Position numbers and translations under genes: made by a program. DNA of 64,000 nt from Paraburkholderia sp. Tr-20389 (GTDB lineage: Bacteria; Pseudomonadota; Gammaproteobacteria; Burkholderiales; Burkholderiaceae), in contig NZ_JAAGPD010000003.1 of assembly GCF_017104565.1 (NCBI RefSeq), forward strand, positions 1 through 64,000, written 5' to 3'. Numbering within the stretch: the stretch's first letter is position 1; every line of letters starts with the position of its first letter. Of the stretch, positions 27,237 to 35,321 are shown piece after piece. The notes beneath the pieces are model-generated. The model worked only from the letters and a program-made list of their open reading frames with translations. It did no database searches and had not been told where the DNA came from.

Positions 27237-27543
27237 CAGGCGAAGCATCGCCGGCTCGCGCGGCGCTAAAGGCACATCTGAGCGCCACCAGCAGCAGGCG
27301 GGCGCGTTCGATATCGCTTGCCTGCCCCGTCGCTTCCAGCGCGGCGCACAGCGCTGTCGCGTGCTCATCGCCAGACAGCTGCGCCGCGCCCTTCAACCGA
27401 TGCGCGAAATGAGCGACGCGTACTGCGTCGCCTTCGGCGAGCGCATCGAAGGCGGCATTCAGGTCGTCGCGGATGGCTTGCATCAGCGTCGCCCGCAGAT
27501 CGTCCGGCCCTTCGGCAAGCACGCGCCCCCATCCATCCGTCAT
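27214..27543 (-). CDS. stand-alone HPt phosphotransfer protein
   Basis: 109 residues, essentially one HPt domain. The phosphoacceptor His is in VAHFAHRLKGAAQLSG, and surrounding helices match the four-helix-bundle pattern. It has no kinase or output domain. It lies 21 bases downstream of the BvgA-like regulator at 27565–28194 on the same strand and is probably cotranscribed with it. It would shuttle phosphate between a hybrid kinase and a response regulator. The C-terminus overlaps the convergent lipoprotein gene by 23 bases. Confidence 0.85.
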   Translation of the reverse strand: MTDGWGRVLAEGPDDLRATLMQAIRDDLNAAFDALAEGDAVRVAHFAHRLKGAAQLSGDEHATALCAALEATGQASDIERARLLLVALRCAFSAARAGDASPVSGRELQ

Positions 27544-27564
27544 CGCAGCCGCTCCATTGCCGGG

Positions 27565-28194
27565 CTAGTTCGTGAGCCCGTTTGTCTTCGCGTATTCGAC
27601 CAGATCGACGACGTTTTGCAGATCGAGCTTTTGCATGATCCGCATCTTGTACGTGCTGACCGTCTTGGGGCTCAGATTGAGCGACGACGCGATATCGACA
27701 TTGCTCTGTCCGCGAATCAAGCGATGCAACACGGAGGTTTCCCGCCGCGACAGCGTCACGCTCCCGGGTTCGACGAGTTCGGACGCAAAGCAGGTGTAGC
27801 CGATCATCACCAGTCTCAGGCTGGCGAGCAGCTCATCCGGGCCGCGAAGCTTGCTGACGAAACCATGGGCGCCGGCGTTGCGCACAGGCACGCCATTGAG
27901 CCGCTCGTCGACGGACGAAAAGACCACGATTCGCAATCCCGGCTTCGCGTTGCGCAGCTGTGCGATCAGATCGAGTCCGTCGCCATCGGGCAAACGCAGA
28001 TCGACGATTGCGAGCGAGAGATCGAACGCCACTGCCGACGCCAAGGCTTCGGCCACGGAGCCGGCCTCGGCGACCATGTCGAAATCGGTGGATTCGTCGA
28101 GCACATAGCGCAGTGCGCGCCGCATGACCGGATGATCGTCAACGATCATCGTTCGAAAGGGTCTTGAATTGTTAGGAACGGTATTCGGATTCAC
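27565..28194 (-). CDS. BvgA-like NarL/LuxR-family response regulator (first copy)
   Basis: 209 residues. The receiver domain has the acidic pair in MIVDDHPVMRRAL, the phosphoacceptor Asp in LAIVDLRLPDGDGL and the conserved Lys in GFVSKLRG. The C-terminal LuxR-type helix-turn-helix is SRRETSVLHRLIRGQSNVDIA then LSPKTVSTYKMRIMQKL. The closing segment VVDLVEYAKTNGL resembles that of Bordetella BvgA. It is the partner of the HPt gene just downstream and is divergent from a second similar regulator. Targets are unknown; the nearby adhesin is an obvious candidate. Confidence 0.92.
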   Translation of the reverse strand: MNPNTVPNNSRPFRTMIVDDHPVMRRALRYVLDESTDFDMVAEAGSVAEALASAVAFDLSLAIVDLRLPDGDGLDLIAQLRNAKPGLRIVVFSSVDERLNGVPVRNAGAHGFVSKLRGPDELLASLRLVMIGYTCFASELVEPGSVTLSRRETSVLHRLIRGQSNVDIASSLNLSPKTVSTYKMRIMQKLDLQNVVDLVEYAKTNGLTN

Positions 28195-28347
28195 TGTAAG
28201 AATGTAGGATCTTTCCTTCTACACAAACTGAGCGGTCTCTATAGTTAATCAGCAATCCGGAGTTTTCCGCTTTGCTAGAATCCTACCTGATTTTTCTCGC
28301 AGTGATCCTTTGAAAAACGGCAGGTTTTCGGGTCACGATGATAAGAA
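28195..28347. promoter_or_regulatory. divergent promoter region of two BvgA-like regulators
   Basis: 153 A/T-rich bases between divergent regulator genes. It contains an imperfect 7-N7-7 inverted repeat (TGTAGGA at 28203–28209, TTCTACA at 28217–28223) and, further along, a related TAGAATCCTAC motif. Heptad-like inverted pairs are what BvgA-type regulators bind, so autoregulation is plausible but unproven. Confidence 0.5.
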
Positions 28348-28968
28348 ATGGGCCAAAAAATGAAAAGAATTGTCATCGTTGACGACCATCCGATGATTCG
28401 CGACGCAATCGCAAGCGTGTTTCGTTCGGACACTGAACTACAGGTTGTAGGAGAATCTGGCGACGGCGAAGAAGGATTGAGAATGGTGCTATCGCTGAAT
28501 CCAGACCTCGTCGTGCTCGATCTCGATCTGCCGAGCCTCGATGGCCTCTCGATGATTCGCCGCATTCGCGCACAGGACGACCGTATGCGCATCCTGGTGC
28601 TGTCCGCCAAACCCGATCACGTGATGTCGCTTCACACGCAGCAGGCAGGTGCGAATGGTTATGTCAGCAAGGGCCGCGAACTGACGGAAATGCTGACTGC
28701 CGCGCGCACGGTGCTGCTGGGTTTCGACTGCTTTCCAGCCAACGCGCCGCACGCGAACAAACCGGGCGGGCTTAACGTGTTGTCGCCGCGCGAAATGGAA
28801 GTGCTGCAATACCTGGCGCGCGGCGTCAGCAACAAGGAAATCGCAAGCCGGCTCTTCCTCAGCGACAAGACGGTGAGCACCTACAAGACGCGGCTATGCG
28901 AAAAGCTGGGCCTGTCGTCGCTCGCCGCGCTGATCGAGTTTGCGACGCTCCACAAACTGATCGACTGA
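28348..28968 (+). CDS. BvgA-like NarL/LuxR-family response regulator (second copy)
   Basis: 206 residues; an in-frame ATG at 28360 is an alternative start. Receiver features: IVIVDDHPMIRDAI, phosphoacceptor Asp in LVVLDLDLPSLDG, Lys in GYVSKGRE. Output helix-turn-helix: SPREMEVLQYLARGVSNKEIASRLFLSDKTVSTYKTRLCEKL, the sequence order of BvgA. It is followed after 12 bases by the hybrid kinase-like gene on the same strand, the BvgA–BvgS order. It differs from the other two copies in its receiver surface, so the three are not recent duplicates. Confidence 0.93.
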   Translation: MGQKMKRIVIVDDHPMIRDAIASVFRSDTELQVVGESGDGEEGLRMVLSLNPDLVVLDLDLPSLDGLSMIRRIRAQDDRMRILVLSAKPDHVMSLHTQQAGANGYVSKGRELTEMLTAARTVLLGFDCFPANAPHANKPGGLNVLSPREMEVLQYLARGVSNKEIASRLFLSDKTVSTYKTRLCEKLGLSSLAALIEFATLHKLID

Positions 28969-28980
28969 CGCGGTGTCCGC

Positions 28981-31080
28981 ATGAACCTGCGTCCGTCCGG
29001 CACTGCATCGTTGCTCGCTCGTACTTTTGGACTGCGCGCGCCCGTCGGCGCACTCGCGCTGTTCGGCTCGTTCGCGGCATACGATGAGCCGCTCGCGGGC
29101 TCGACGGCGGCTGCGCTGCTCCTGCTGGCGCGCGGACTGTGCGCCGCCGCCCACTCGTACGACGCACAGCACGCGCTCGCGCTCCAGATCGACCATCTCG
29201 ACGCATCGCTGCGCAGCGCGCAGCAAGACAATGCGACGCTCAAGGCCGGCCTCGCGCAAACGCAACGCGAAGCCGCACGGACCGAGCGCGCGGCAGCGAT
29301 CGCCGAATATCTCCGCATGTTGCAACGCGCGCAGCACAAGATCGTGTCGGGCGCGCAAGCGTTGAGCAATGGGCTCGATCCCGAGACGGGCAGTAGTGCG
29401 ACGCTGCACTCCGCGGCCGCAACGTTCGCGCTGGTCGCGCACGATGCGCTCGACAGCATCCCGCCCGCAGACCGCGATGTCGTCTTCGATGAAGATGCCG
29501 TCGATCTACGCGAACTGATCGACGCTGCCGCGCTGCTCGTTGCGCCCATCGCTGCGGCAAGGCAAATGCGGCTGCAAGTGTGCATTGACCGTTCGGTTGC
29601 GGCGCGCATACTCGCCGACCGCGCGCGACTCGGGCAAATCGTATTCAACCTGCTTGCGTACACGGTGGAAGCGGCCGGCCCGGGCGTCGTCACGCTCTCG
29701 GCGCGTGCGGAGTCGCTGAACGCGGGTGCGCAGCGCATCGTGATCGGCATCAATGGCGCGGCAGTGGCGACAGTAGCGAACGCGCAGATACACCCTCCTC
29801 ATTCCGGAGCGCATCCGGCCATCATGGAATCGACCGGCCTGCGCGAGCATCCCGACCTCGCGCTTGCTCGCGTGATCGCGCGAAAAATGGGCGGCGACAT
29901 TACGATCCTCGAAGGCAAACGCGTCGGCGTGTGCGTCGCGCTGCATGCGCCGTTCACGATCGAGCGGCACGAGTGGCCCGCGTACGGCCACGAGCGTCGC
30001 TGGGCCAGCGTCGACGTCGACAACTATGCGGATCGCCAGTCGATCTGCGAACTCTTGAGAAAGCTCGGCATTACGACATTGCAGTCGGATGCGAAGCCGC
30101 CCGTGCAAATCGACTATCGCTTCGTCGAAGCGGGTCAGGCACCGTCGGCGCATGGCGAGAAGCGCCTGATCGTCGTCACGCGCGATGCGCTGCCGGGCGG
30201 CGTGCGCAATCGCGACGGCCGCATCGAACTCTCGCTGAATCCGCTTTCGTGGGCGGCGCTCAGGAAAATCTGCGATGCGCGCAGCGGCCCCGAAATGCGT
30301 GCCATGCCGTTGCAGGCACCCGTCCGTCCCGCTTCGAACCGGCCTGACATCCTCGTCGTCGACGACAACGAGGTCAACCGCAAGGTGCTCGCACGGCAAC
30401 TGGATGTGCTCGGCTATCGCTGTGTCAGCGCGAGTTCGGGCAAAGAAGCGCTTGGCTTGCTTCGCCGCGAACGCGTCGATCTGCTGATCACCGACCTGCA
30501 GATGCCCGGCATGAACGGTGTCGAGCTTGCACGTCACGTGCGCGCGTCGTCTGGTGATTCTGGCCACGACGTGCCGATCATCCTGCTGTCGGCGAATCCG
30601 GATACGAAGCTGAGCGATCGCGACCGCACATTGTTCGGTGCGATTCTCGTCAAAACGTCCGGATTGAACGCACTCGATGCGGCCCTCGTGCGGCTGCTTC
30701 CCGCCGGTTCACGACACCGTGCGGCGCCCGCCGCGATACATCTCGAGACATACGATTTCACCGCGCTCGATTCGCTCGCCGCGCAAGGCGTGGACATCGA
30801 TGGCTTGTTGCGCGACTGGCAACAGTCGATGGAAAACGACCTCGATCATCTCGCAGAGCGCCGCGCATCGGGCGATGCGCCAGGCACGCGGCGCGCGTTG
30901 CACAAGCTCGCGGGCGCCGTGGGCATCGTCGGAAATCAAGGCCTCATGCACGCATTGCAGCGCATGAGTTCTGCTCCGGAGCGCGACGACGACGCGTTGC
31001 TCGACGGACTCGTCGAGCGCATCAGGGCGCAGATGAACGACCTCGCCAGCCGCGGATCGCGCTGGCAATCCGGCACCTGA
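28981..31080 (+). CDS. hybrid kinase-like protein with degenerate catalytic core, REC and HPt
   Basis: 699 residues. Order: hydrophobic N-terminus (about 20–55), coiled coil (about 62–112), a DHp-like helix with His119 in RAQHKIVSG, and an ATPase-like region 175–325. A receiver-like stretch of weak character (about 338–435) follows, then a true receiver (acidic Asp461/Asp462, phosphoacceptor Asp505, Lys558) and an HPt domain (His641 in ALHKLAGAVG). In the ATPase region the N-box reads NLLAYTVEA, with Tyr227 where the catalytic Asn is expected. No DxGxG G1 motif and no GLGL G2 motif are seen. The C-terminal relay is thus intact while ATP use looks lost. Its order after a BvgA-like gene suggests BvgS ancestry, without the periplasmic sensor domains. 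Confidence 0.85.
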   Translation: MNLRPSGTASLLARTFGLRAPVGALALFGSFAAYDEPLAGSTAAALLLLARGLCAAAHSYDAQHALALQIDHLDASLRSAQQDNATLKAGLAQTQREAARTERAAAIAEYLRMLQRAQHKIVSGAQALSNGLDPETGSSATLHSAAATFALVAHDALDSIPPADRDVVFDEDAVDLRELIDAAALLVAPIAAARQMRLQVCIDRSVAARILADRARLGQIVFNLLAYTVEAAGPGVVTLSARAESLNAGAQRIVIGINGAAVATVANAQIHPPHSGAHPAIMESTGLREHPDLALARVIARKMGGDITILEGKRVGVCVALHAPFTIERHEWPAYGHERRWASVDVDNYADRQSICELLRKLGITTLQSDAKPPVQIDYRFVEAGQAPSAHGEKRLIVVTRDALPGGVRNRDGRIELSLNPLSWAALRKICDARSGPEMRAMPLQAPVRPASNRPDILVVDDNEVNRKVLARQLDVLGYRCVSASSGKEALGLLRRERVDLLITDLQMPGMNGVELARHVRASSGDSGHDVPIILLSANPDTKLSDRDRTLFGAILVKTSGLNALDAALVRLLPAGSRHRAAPAAIHLETYDFTALDSLAAQGVDIDGLLRDWQQSMENDLDHLAERRASGDAPGTRRALHKLAGAVGIVGNQGLMHALQRMSSAPERDDDALLDGLVERIRAQMNDLASRGSRWQSGT

Positions 31081-31097
31081 GCGGGCAGGCACCGACG

Positions 31098-31122
31098 ATA
31101 AAAGGCCCGCAGAACGCGGGCC
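31098..31122 (-). terminator. terminator for the minus-strand RR–HPt pair
   Basis: GGCCCGC / GCGGGCC seven-pair stem with a five-base loop (31104–31122). Read on the minus strand it is followed by TTTT. It lies about 205 bases beyond the stop of the HPt gene at 31327 and 20 bases beyond the opposing hybrid gene. Confidence 0.7.
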
Positions 31123-31326
31123 CAAACACCGCGAGACACGGTGGAGACGATCAGAGAACCGTGCGCGGTTTGCGCAACTGGTCGATGCTGCCCCGGGGAA
31201 GGCTGCTCAGCCGCGCTATCGATCAGTATAGAGCGTCAATTTGTCTGTGCAGGAGAAAATGCCTGTCTCGACGCTCACAAGTATTAATTGCCGCAACGTC
31301 AACGATAGATGCCAGACGCTCGCTGC

Positions 31327-31704
31327 TCAGGCAAGCAGTGCACTGAGCTGCTCGTTCAAACGGGCAATCGCTTTCGTCACGATGGGAAGCAACGTGGCGA
31401 TCGCCCATGCGTCATGCTCGAGTGCCGCCCGCTCCAGACGCATCGCCAGCGCAATCTCTCGACTGCATTGCAGCATGCTCAACGAACCCGCGAGCCGATG
31501 TGCCGCGCGCCCCATGCCGTCCCAGTCCCCGCTCTCCTGAGCGGTGCTCATGTAGCGCAGCGTTGCGCCATTCGTATCAATCAGCGCACTTGTGACGTCC
31601 TGCGCAACGGCACGGTCACCGAGCGCGAGCACATCGATTCTTTCCTGCAGTGCATTCGCTTCCACCGCGCGCCCGAACGCGCGGCGCGCGCAAGCGGCCA
31701 TCAT
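31327..31704 (-). CDS. second stand-alone HPt phosphotransfer protein
   Basis: 125 residues. An HPt motif, GMGRAAHRLAGSLSMLQ, carries the probable phosphoacceptor His in the middle of the protein, flanked by helical sequence (LQERIDVLALGDRAVAQDV before, LERAALEHDAWAIATLLPIV after). It overlaps the regulator gene upstream by four bases (ATGA), implying coupled translation. The first HPt in the window is paired with a regulator in the same way. HPt specificity cannot be read from the sequence. Confidence 0.8.
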   Translation of the reverse strand: MMAACARRAFGRAVEANALQERIDVLALGDRAVAQDVTSALIDTNGATLRYMSTAQESGDWDGMGRAAHRLAGSLSMLQCSREIALAMRLERAALEHDAWAIATLLPIVTKAIARLNEQLSALLA

Positions 31705-32339
31705 TGCTGGGCCGTGGCGATGCCACAGCGCCGCGCGAAGTCGACCAGTTCGACGAGCGTTTCCACGCCTACCTTGGTCATCAAGCGCGTCTTGTGACTG
31801 CTGACCGTCTTGTTGCTGATGAAGAGCGCGTCGCCGATGGTCTTGTTCGACAGGCCTTTGGCGAGCATTTGCAGAATCACGAGTTCCTTGTCGGACAGCA
31901 GATCCAGCCGGCTCTCTTCGACGAAGCCCTGCGCGCCCGGACCCGCACCCACGGGTGCGACGGGAAACACGCTGTAGCCCGACATCACCGCCTCGACGCT
32001 GCGCATGATTTCCTTCACGTCCTGCGACTTGCTGACGAAACCTTGAGCGCCCGCGCGCATGGCGCGGGAAATGAAAGTGGCCGCATCGTGACTCGACAGG
32101 ATCAGCACGCGCATGCCGGGATATACGGCTTTCAGGCGCGCGAGCACATCGAGGCCATTTATGCGCGGAATATCCAGATCGAGAATGGTCAGGTCCGGTG
32201 TAAATTGACGTGCCATTTCCAGCGCGGATTGACCATTGTCCGCTTCAAAGACTTCCTGACAGCCGAGCAATTGCAATAGATGAGTCTTGATGACAAGACG
32301 AAATGCCGGATGATCGTCCACGATGAGTATAGAAGCCAA
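31701..32339 (-). CDS. BvgA-like NarL/LuxR-family response regulator (third copy)
   Basis: 212 residues. Receiver: ILIVDDHPAFRLVI, phosphoacceptor Asp in LTILDLDIPRINGL, Lys in GFVSKSQD. Output: LSDKELVILQMLAKGLSNKTIGDALFISNKTVSSHKTRLMTKV, ending LVELVDFARRCGIA, the strongest resemblance to the BvgA C-terminus of the three. It is first in a two-gene unit with the HPt gene. Its upstream region (32340–32689) is A/T-rich. Confidence 0.92.
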   Translation of the reverse strand: MASILIVDDHPAFRLVIKTHLLQLLGCQEVFEADNGQSALEMARQFTPDLTILDLDIPRINGLDVLARLKAVYPGMRVLILSSHDAATFISRAMRAGAQGFVSKSQDVKEIMRSVEAVMSGYSVFPVAPVGAGPGAQGFVEESRLDLLSDKELVILQMLAKGLSNKTIGDALFISNKTVSSHKTRLMTKVGVETLVELVDFARRCGIATAQQ

Positions 32340-32689
32340 CTGCCTTTCTCCATATTGATTCGCGGTGCAGCTGCCAATGCGTGCGAGATGCCTGTCGATT
32401 ACATACCCGTTACGGCGATGATTCTAATTCATTACCACCTCATTTATTCTGCGGAATATTCTGCATTCCCTATCTTTTTCCTCGCGCCTTTTCACCGCTG
32501 ATTTGTTATTTGACTTCGGATAATGCTGACGGCATAGGTCAGTAAATCGGGCGAGCGAAAGCTTTCTCCGGCGGGACAGGCACGACGACGTTCGGAACAG
32601 ACGCGTTCGACATCCAGCGAGAGGCAGGTTGCCGCACTTGAGGTAAACCCGCTTGAATTTAACTAACTCGTCAATTAGTCTTCCGTCTC
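32340..32689. other. intergenic region upstream of third regulator and TetR gene
   Basis: 350 bases, A/T-rich in its first half, holding the promoters of two divergent genes. A possible plus-strand promoter is TTGACT near 32508 with CATAGG 17 bases later. No gene, RNA or repeat beyond the TetR-type inverted repeat at 32662–32679 was recognised. Confidence 0.5.
32662..32679. promoter_or_regulatory. candidate TetR operator
   Basis: ACTAA-N8-TTAGT inverted repeat ending 10 bases before the TetR start codon. Position and size fit an autoregulatory TetR-family site for the efflux operon; only half-sites of five bases are perfect. Confidence 0.5.
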
Positions 32690-33397
32690 ATGAACCCGAA
32701 CCGTCAACCGGCCAAACCGCGCGGCCGCCGCCCTGCCATCGAGAATTTCGACGTGCGCGAGCACCTGCTCGATACCGCCACCCGCCTTTTCTCCGAACGC
32801 GGCATCGCGGCCACCACGGTCGCGCAGATCGCGGCGGGTGCGGAGGTCACGTCGGCGCTCGTGCACTACTACTTCACGAATCGCGAGACGCTGCTCGACG
32901 CGATCGTCGAGGAACGGCTTGCGCCTTCTGTCGGTTTCGTCTGGAGCGCCGCCGGGGACGATTCAAACGAGGACCCATTTGTGATGGTCGGTGAATTCGT
33001 CACGCGTCTGTTCGACGTAACGGCCCGCATGCCCTGGCTGCCGCCGCTCTGGCTGCGCGAAGTCATCAATGAAGGCGGCATGCTGCGCGACCGCATGATC
33101 ACGCGCATTCCGTTCGACAACATCAAACGCTTCGGCGCACGCATCAAGAAAGCGCAGCAGGCAGGCGCGGTCAATCCCGATCTCGATCCGCTCCTGATGT
33201 TCAACTCGATCATCGCGCTCGTGATGCTGCCGCAAGCCGCGGCGAAAGTATGGCAAAGCATTCGCGGCTTCCCCGCCATCGATCGCGAAACGCTGCAGCA
33301 ACACGTGACGGCGTTGCTGCTCGGCGGCATGCGTGCGCCGGCCGCGCGTACGGCGCGCAAGACGGCACGCCGTCCTTCCACGAGATCCAGCACATGA
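32690..33397 (+). CDS. TetR-family repressor of the efflux operon
   Basis: 235 residues. The N-terminal helix-turn-helix is at about 24–70: HLLDTATRLFSERGIAATTVAQIAAGAEVTSALVHYYFTNRETLLDAI. The ligand-binding domain follows and resembles the CecR/YbiH group (PWLPPLWLREVINEGGMLRD). The C-terminus is basic. It overlaps the next gene by four bases (ATGA) and heads a four-gene efflux unit. CecR in E. coli controls the related ybhGFSR efflux genes; similar control here is inferred. Confidence 0.9.
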   Translation: MNPNRQPAKPRGRRPAIENFDVREHLLDTATRLFSERGIAATTVAQIAAGAEVTSALVHYYFTNRETLLDAIVEERLAPSVGFVWSAAGDDSNEDPFVMVGEFVTRLFDVTARMPWLPPLWLREVINEGGMLRDRMITRIPFDNIKRFGARIKKAQQAGAVNPDLDPLLMFNSIIALVMLPQAAAKVWQSIRGFPAIDRETLQQHVTALLLGGMRAPAARTARKTARRPSTRSST

Positions 33398-34368
33398 AGC
33401 CGTTCCCTTTCCCCTGGCGCACCGTATGGCTAGTCATCGCCCTCGTCGCATGCGGCACGCTTGGTGCATGCTCGCATCGTGCCGACAACACCTGGCAGGG
33501 CTATGTCGAAGGCGAGTTCGTGTATCTCGGCTCGTCGCAGTCGGGCAAGCTCACGCGGCTCGACGTCGCGCGCGGCGATCAGATTGCCGCGGACGCGCCC
33601 GTCTTCACGCTGGAATCCGTCGACGAAACGGCGGCATTGCAGCAGGCGCAGCAGCAACTCGCGTCGGCCCGCGCGCAATACGCCGATATCCAGACGGGCA
33701 AGCGCCCGCCCGAAGTCGACGTGACGAAGGCGCAACTCGCACAGGCCATCGCGAATGCGCGCAAGGCTACGCTGCAACTGACGCGCGACGAAGCCCAGTA
33801 TCGCGTCGGCGGCATTCCGAAGGGCCAGCTCGACGATTCTCGCGCCGCCGCCGATGCCGCCAACGCACAGGTGCGCGAGCTGACGCATGAGGTTCAGGTC
33901 GCGCGGCTGCCGGGCCGCTCGCAGCAGTTGCTCGCGCAGTCCGCGCAGGTCGAAGCGGCGCAGGCGGCCGTCGCGCAGGCCCAATGGAAGCTCGACCAGA
34001 AACGCGTGAACGCGCCCGCCAAGGGTCGCATCTACGACACGCTGTACCGCGTCGGCGAATGGGTGCAGGCGGGCAGCCCCGTCGTGCAGATGCTGCCGCC
34101 GCAAAACGTGAAGGTGCGCTTCTTCGTCCCCGAGACCGTGGTCGGCTCGCTCGCGCCGGGCCGCACGCTGGTCATTCACTGTGACGGCTGCGCAGCGGAC
34201 GTGAACGCGAAGATCACCTACGTGTCGAGTTCGGCTGAATACACGCCGCCTGTCATCTACAGCAACGAAAGCCGCGCGAAGCTCATGTTCATGATCGAAG
34301 CCCATCCTTCCGTCGACGATGCACCGCGCCTGCATCCCGGCCAGCCCGTTTCGGTGACGCTGCGATGA
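33394..34368 (+). CDS. HlyD-type membrane fusion protein, probably lipid-anchored
   Basis: 324 residues from the ATG overlapping the TetR stop. The signal region ends in TLGAC (Cys26), a good lipobox, so the protein is probably a periplasmic lipoprotein. The barrel-sandwich half-motifs are GYVEGEFVYLGSSQSGKLTRLDVARGDQI and VNAPAKGRIYDTLYRVGEWVQAGSPV. Between them is a long Ala/Gln-rich coiled-coil hairpin (about residues 85–205). It would bridge the inner-membrane ABC pump to the outer-membrane channel encoded two genes later. The frame stays open upstream, but those residues overlap the repressor gene. Confidence 0.92.
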   Translation: MKPFPFPWRTVWLVIALVACGTLGACSHRADNTWQGYVEGEFVYLGSSQSGKLTRLDVARGDQIAADAPVFTLESVDETAALQQAQQQLASARAQYADIQTGKRPPEVDVTKAQLAQAIANARKATLQLTRDEAQYRVGGIPKGQLDDSRAAADAANAQVRELTHEVQVARLPGRSQQLLAQSAQVEAAQAAVAQAQWKLDQKRVNAPAKGRIYDTLYRVGEWVQAGSPVVQMLPPQNVKVRFFVPETVVGSLAPGRTLVIHCDGCAADVNAKITYVSSSAEYTPPVIYSNESRAKLMFMIEAHPSVDDAPRLHPGQPVSVTLR

Positions 34369-35321
34369 ATACCCAAAACGGTTCGCAGCAAGGCTCGCTT
34401 GCGATCGACGTGCACAACCTCAACAAGCATTTCGGCGACAAGCACGTCGTCAACGACGTGACGCTGCAGGTCGCGCACGGCGAGATCTTCGGCTTTCTCG
34501 GCCCGAACGGCAGCGGCAAGACGACATCGATCCGCCTGATGTGCGGTCTGCTCACACCCGATTCCGGCAGCGGCACCTGCCTCGGCTACGACATCGTGCG
34601 CGACAGTGCGCAGATCAAGCGCAATGTCGGCTATATGACGCAACGCTTCTCGTACTGGGAAGACATGACGATTCGCGAGAACCTCGATTTCGTCGCACGG
34701 ATCTATCAGATGCGCGACCGCAAGGAGAAGGTCGACCGCGCGCTCGAAACGCTCGGCTTGCAGACGCGCGCTGACCAGATGACGGGCGCGCTGTCGGGTG
34801 GCTGGAAACAGCGGCTCGCGCTCGCCGCGTGCATGCTGCACGAACCGAAGCTGCTGTTGCTCGACGAGCCGACGGCCGGCGTCGATCCCACCGCGCGCCG
34901 CGACTTCTGGGAAGAACTGCACCGACTCGCCGCGCAGGGCATCTCGGTGCTGGTGAGCACGCACTACATGGACGAAGCGGAGCGCTGCCACAAGCTCGCG
35001 TACATCGCTTACGGCAAGCTGCTCGCGCAGGGCACGGCGCAGCAGGTCATCGATTCGCAGGCGCTCGCCACCTGGTCCATCCACGGCGAGCGTCTGACGG
35101 AACTGTCGGAGCGCTTGCGCAACACGCCCGGCGTCGATCAGACCGTCGTGTTCGGCTCCGCGCTGCATGCGAGCGGCCACGACCATGCAGCGCTCGAAAA
35201 GGCGATTGGAGAAGTGACCTCCGGCCTGCCCGTTCGCATCGAACAGATCGATACCGGTCTCGAAGACGTGTTCATCTACATGATGGCGCGCTCGGCCGAC
35301 AACTACGGAAAATCATCGTGA
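34365..35321 (+). CDS. ABC-2 type exporter ATP-binding protein
   Basis: 318 residues with one nucleotide-binding domain: Walker A GPNGSGKTT (about residues 47–55), Q-loop region YMTQRFSYWEDMTI, signature LSGGWKQRLALA, Walker B LLLLDEPTAGVD and switch His in STHYMDEAERC. The C-terminal ~90 residues are a substrate-type extension common in drug/polyketide exporter ATPases. It overlaps the fusion protein gene (ATGA) and the permease gene (GTGA). E. coli YbhF has two such domains; this one has one. Confidence 0.95.
   Translation: MNTQNGSQQGSLAIDVHNLNKHFGDKHVVNDVTLQVAHGEIFGFLGPNGSGKTTSIRLMCGLLTPDSGSGTCLGYDIVRDSAQIKRNVGYMTQRFSYWEDMTIRENLDFVARIYQMRDRKEKVDRALETLGLQTRADQMTGALSGGWKQRLALAACMLHEPKLLLLDEPTAGVDPTARRDFWEELHRLAAQGISVLVSTHYMDEAERCHKLAYIAYGKLLAQGTAQQVIDSQALATWSIHGERLTELSERLRNTPGVDQTVVFGSALHASGHDHAALEKAIGEVTSGLPVRIEQIDTGLEDVFIYMMARSADNYGKSS

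Noticed and set aside
31081-31326. Small RNA gene between the hybrid kinase-like gene and the HPt gene
   Set aside because: Only a terminator for the minus-strand unit is clear; no promoter or conserved fold is visible.
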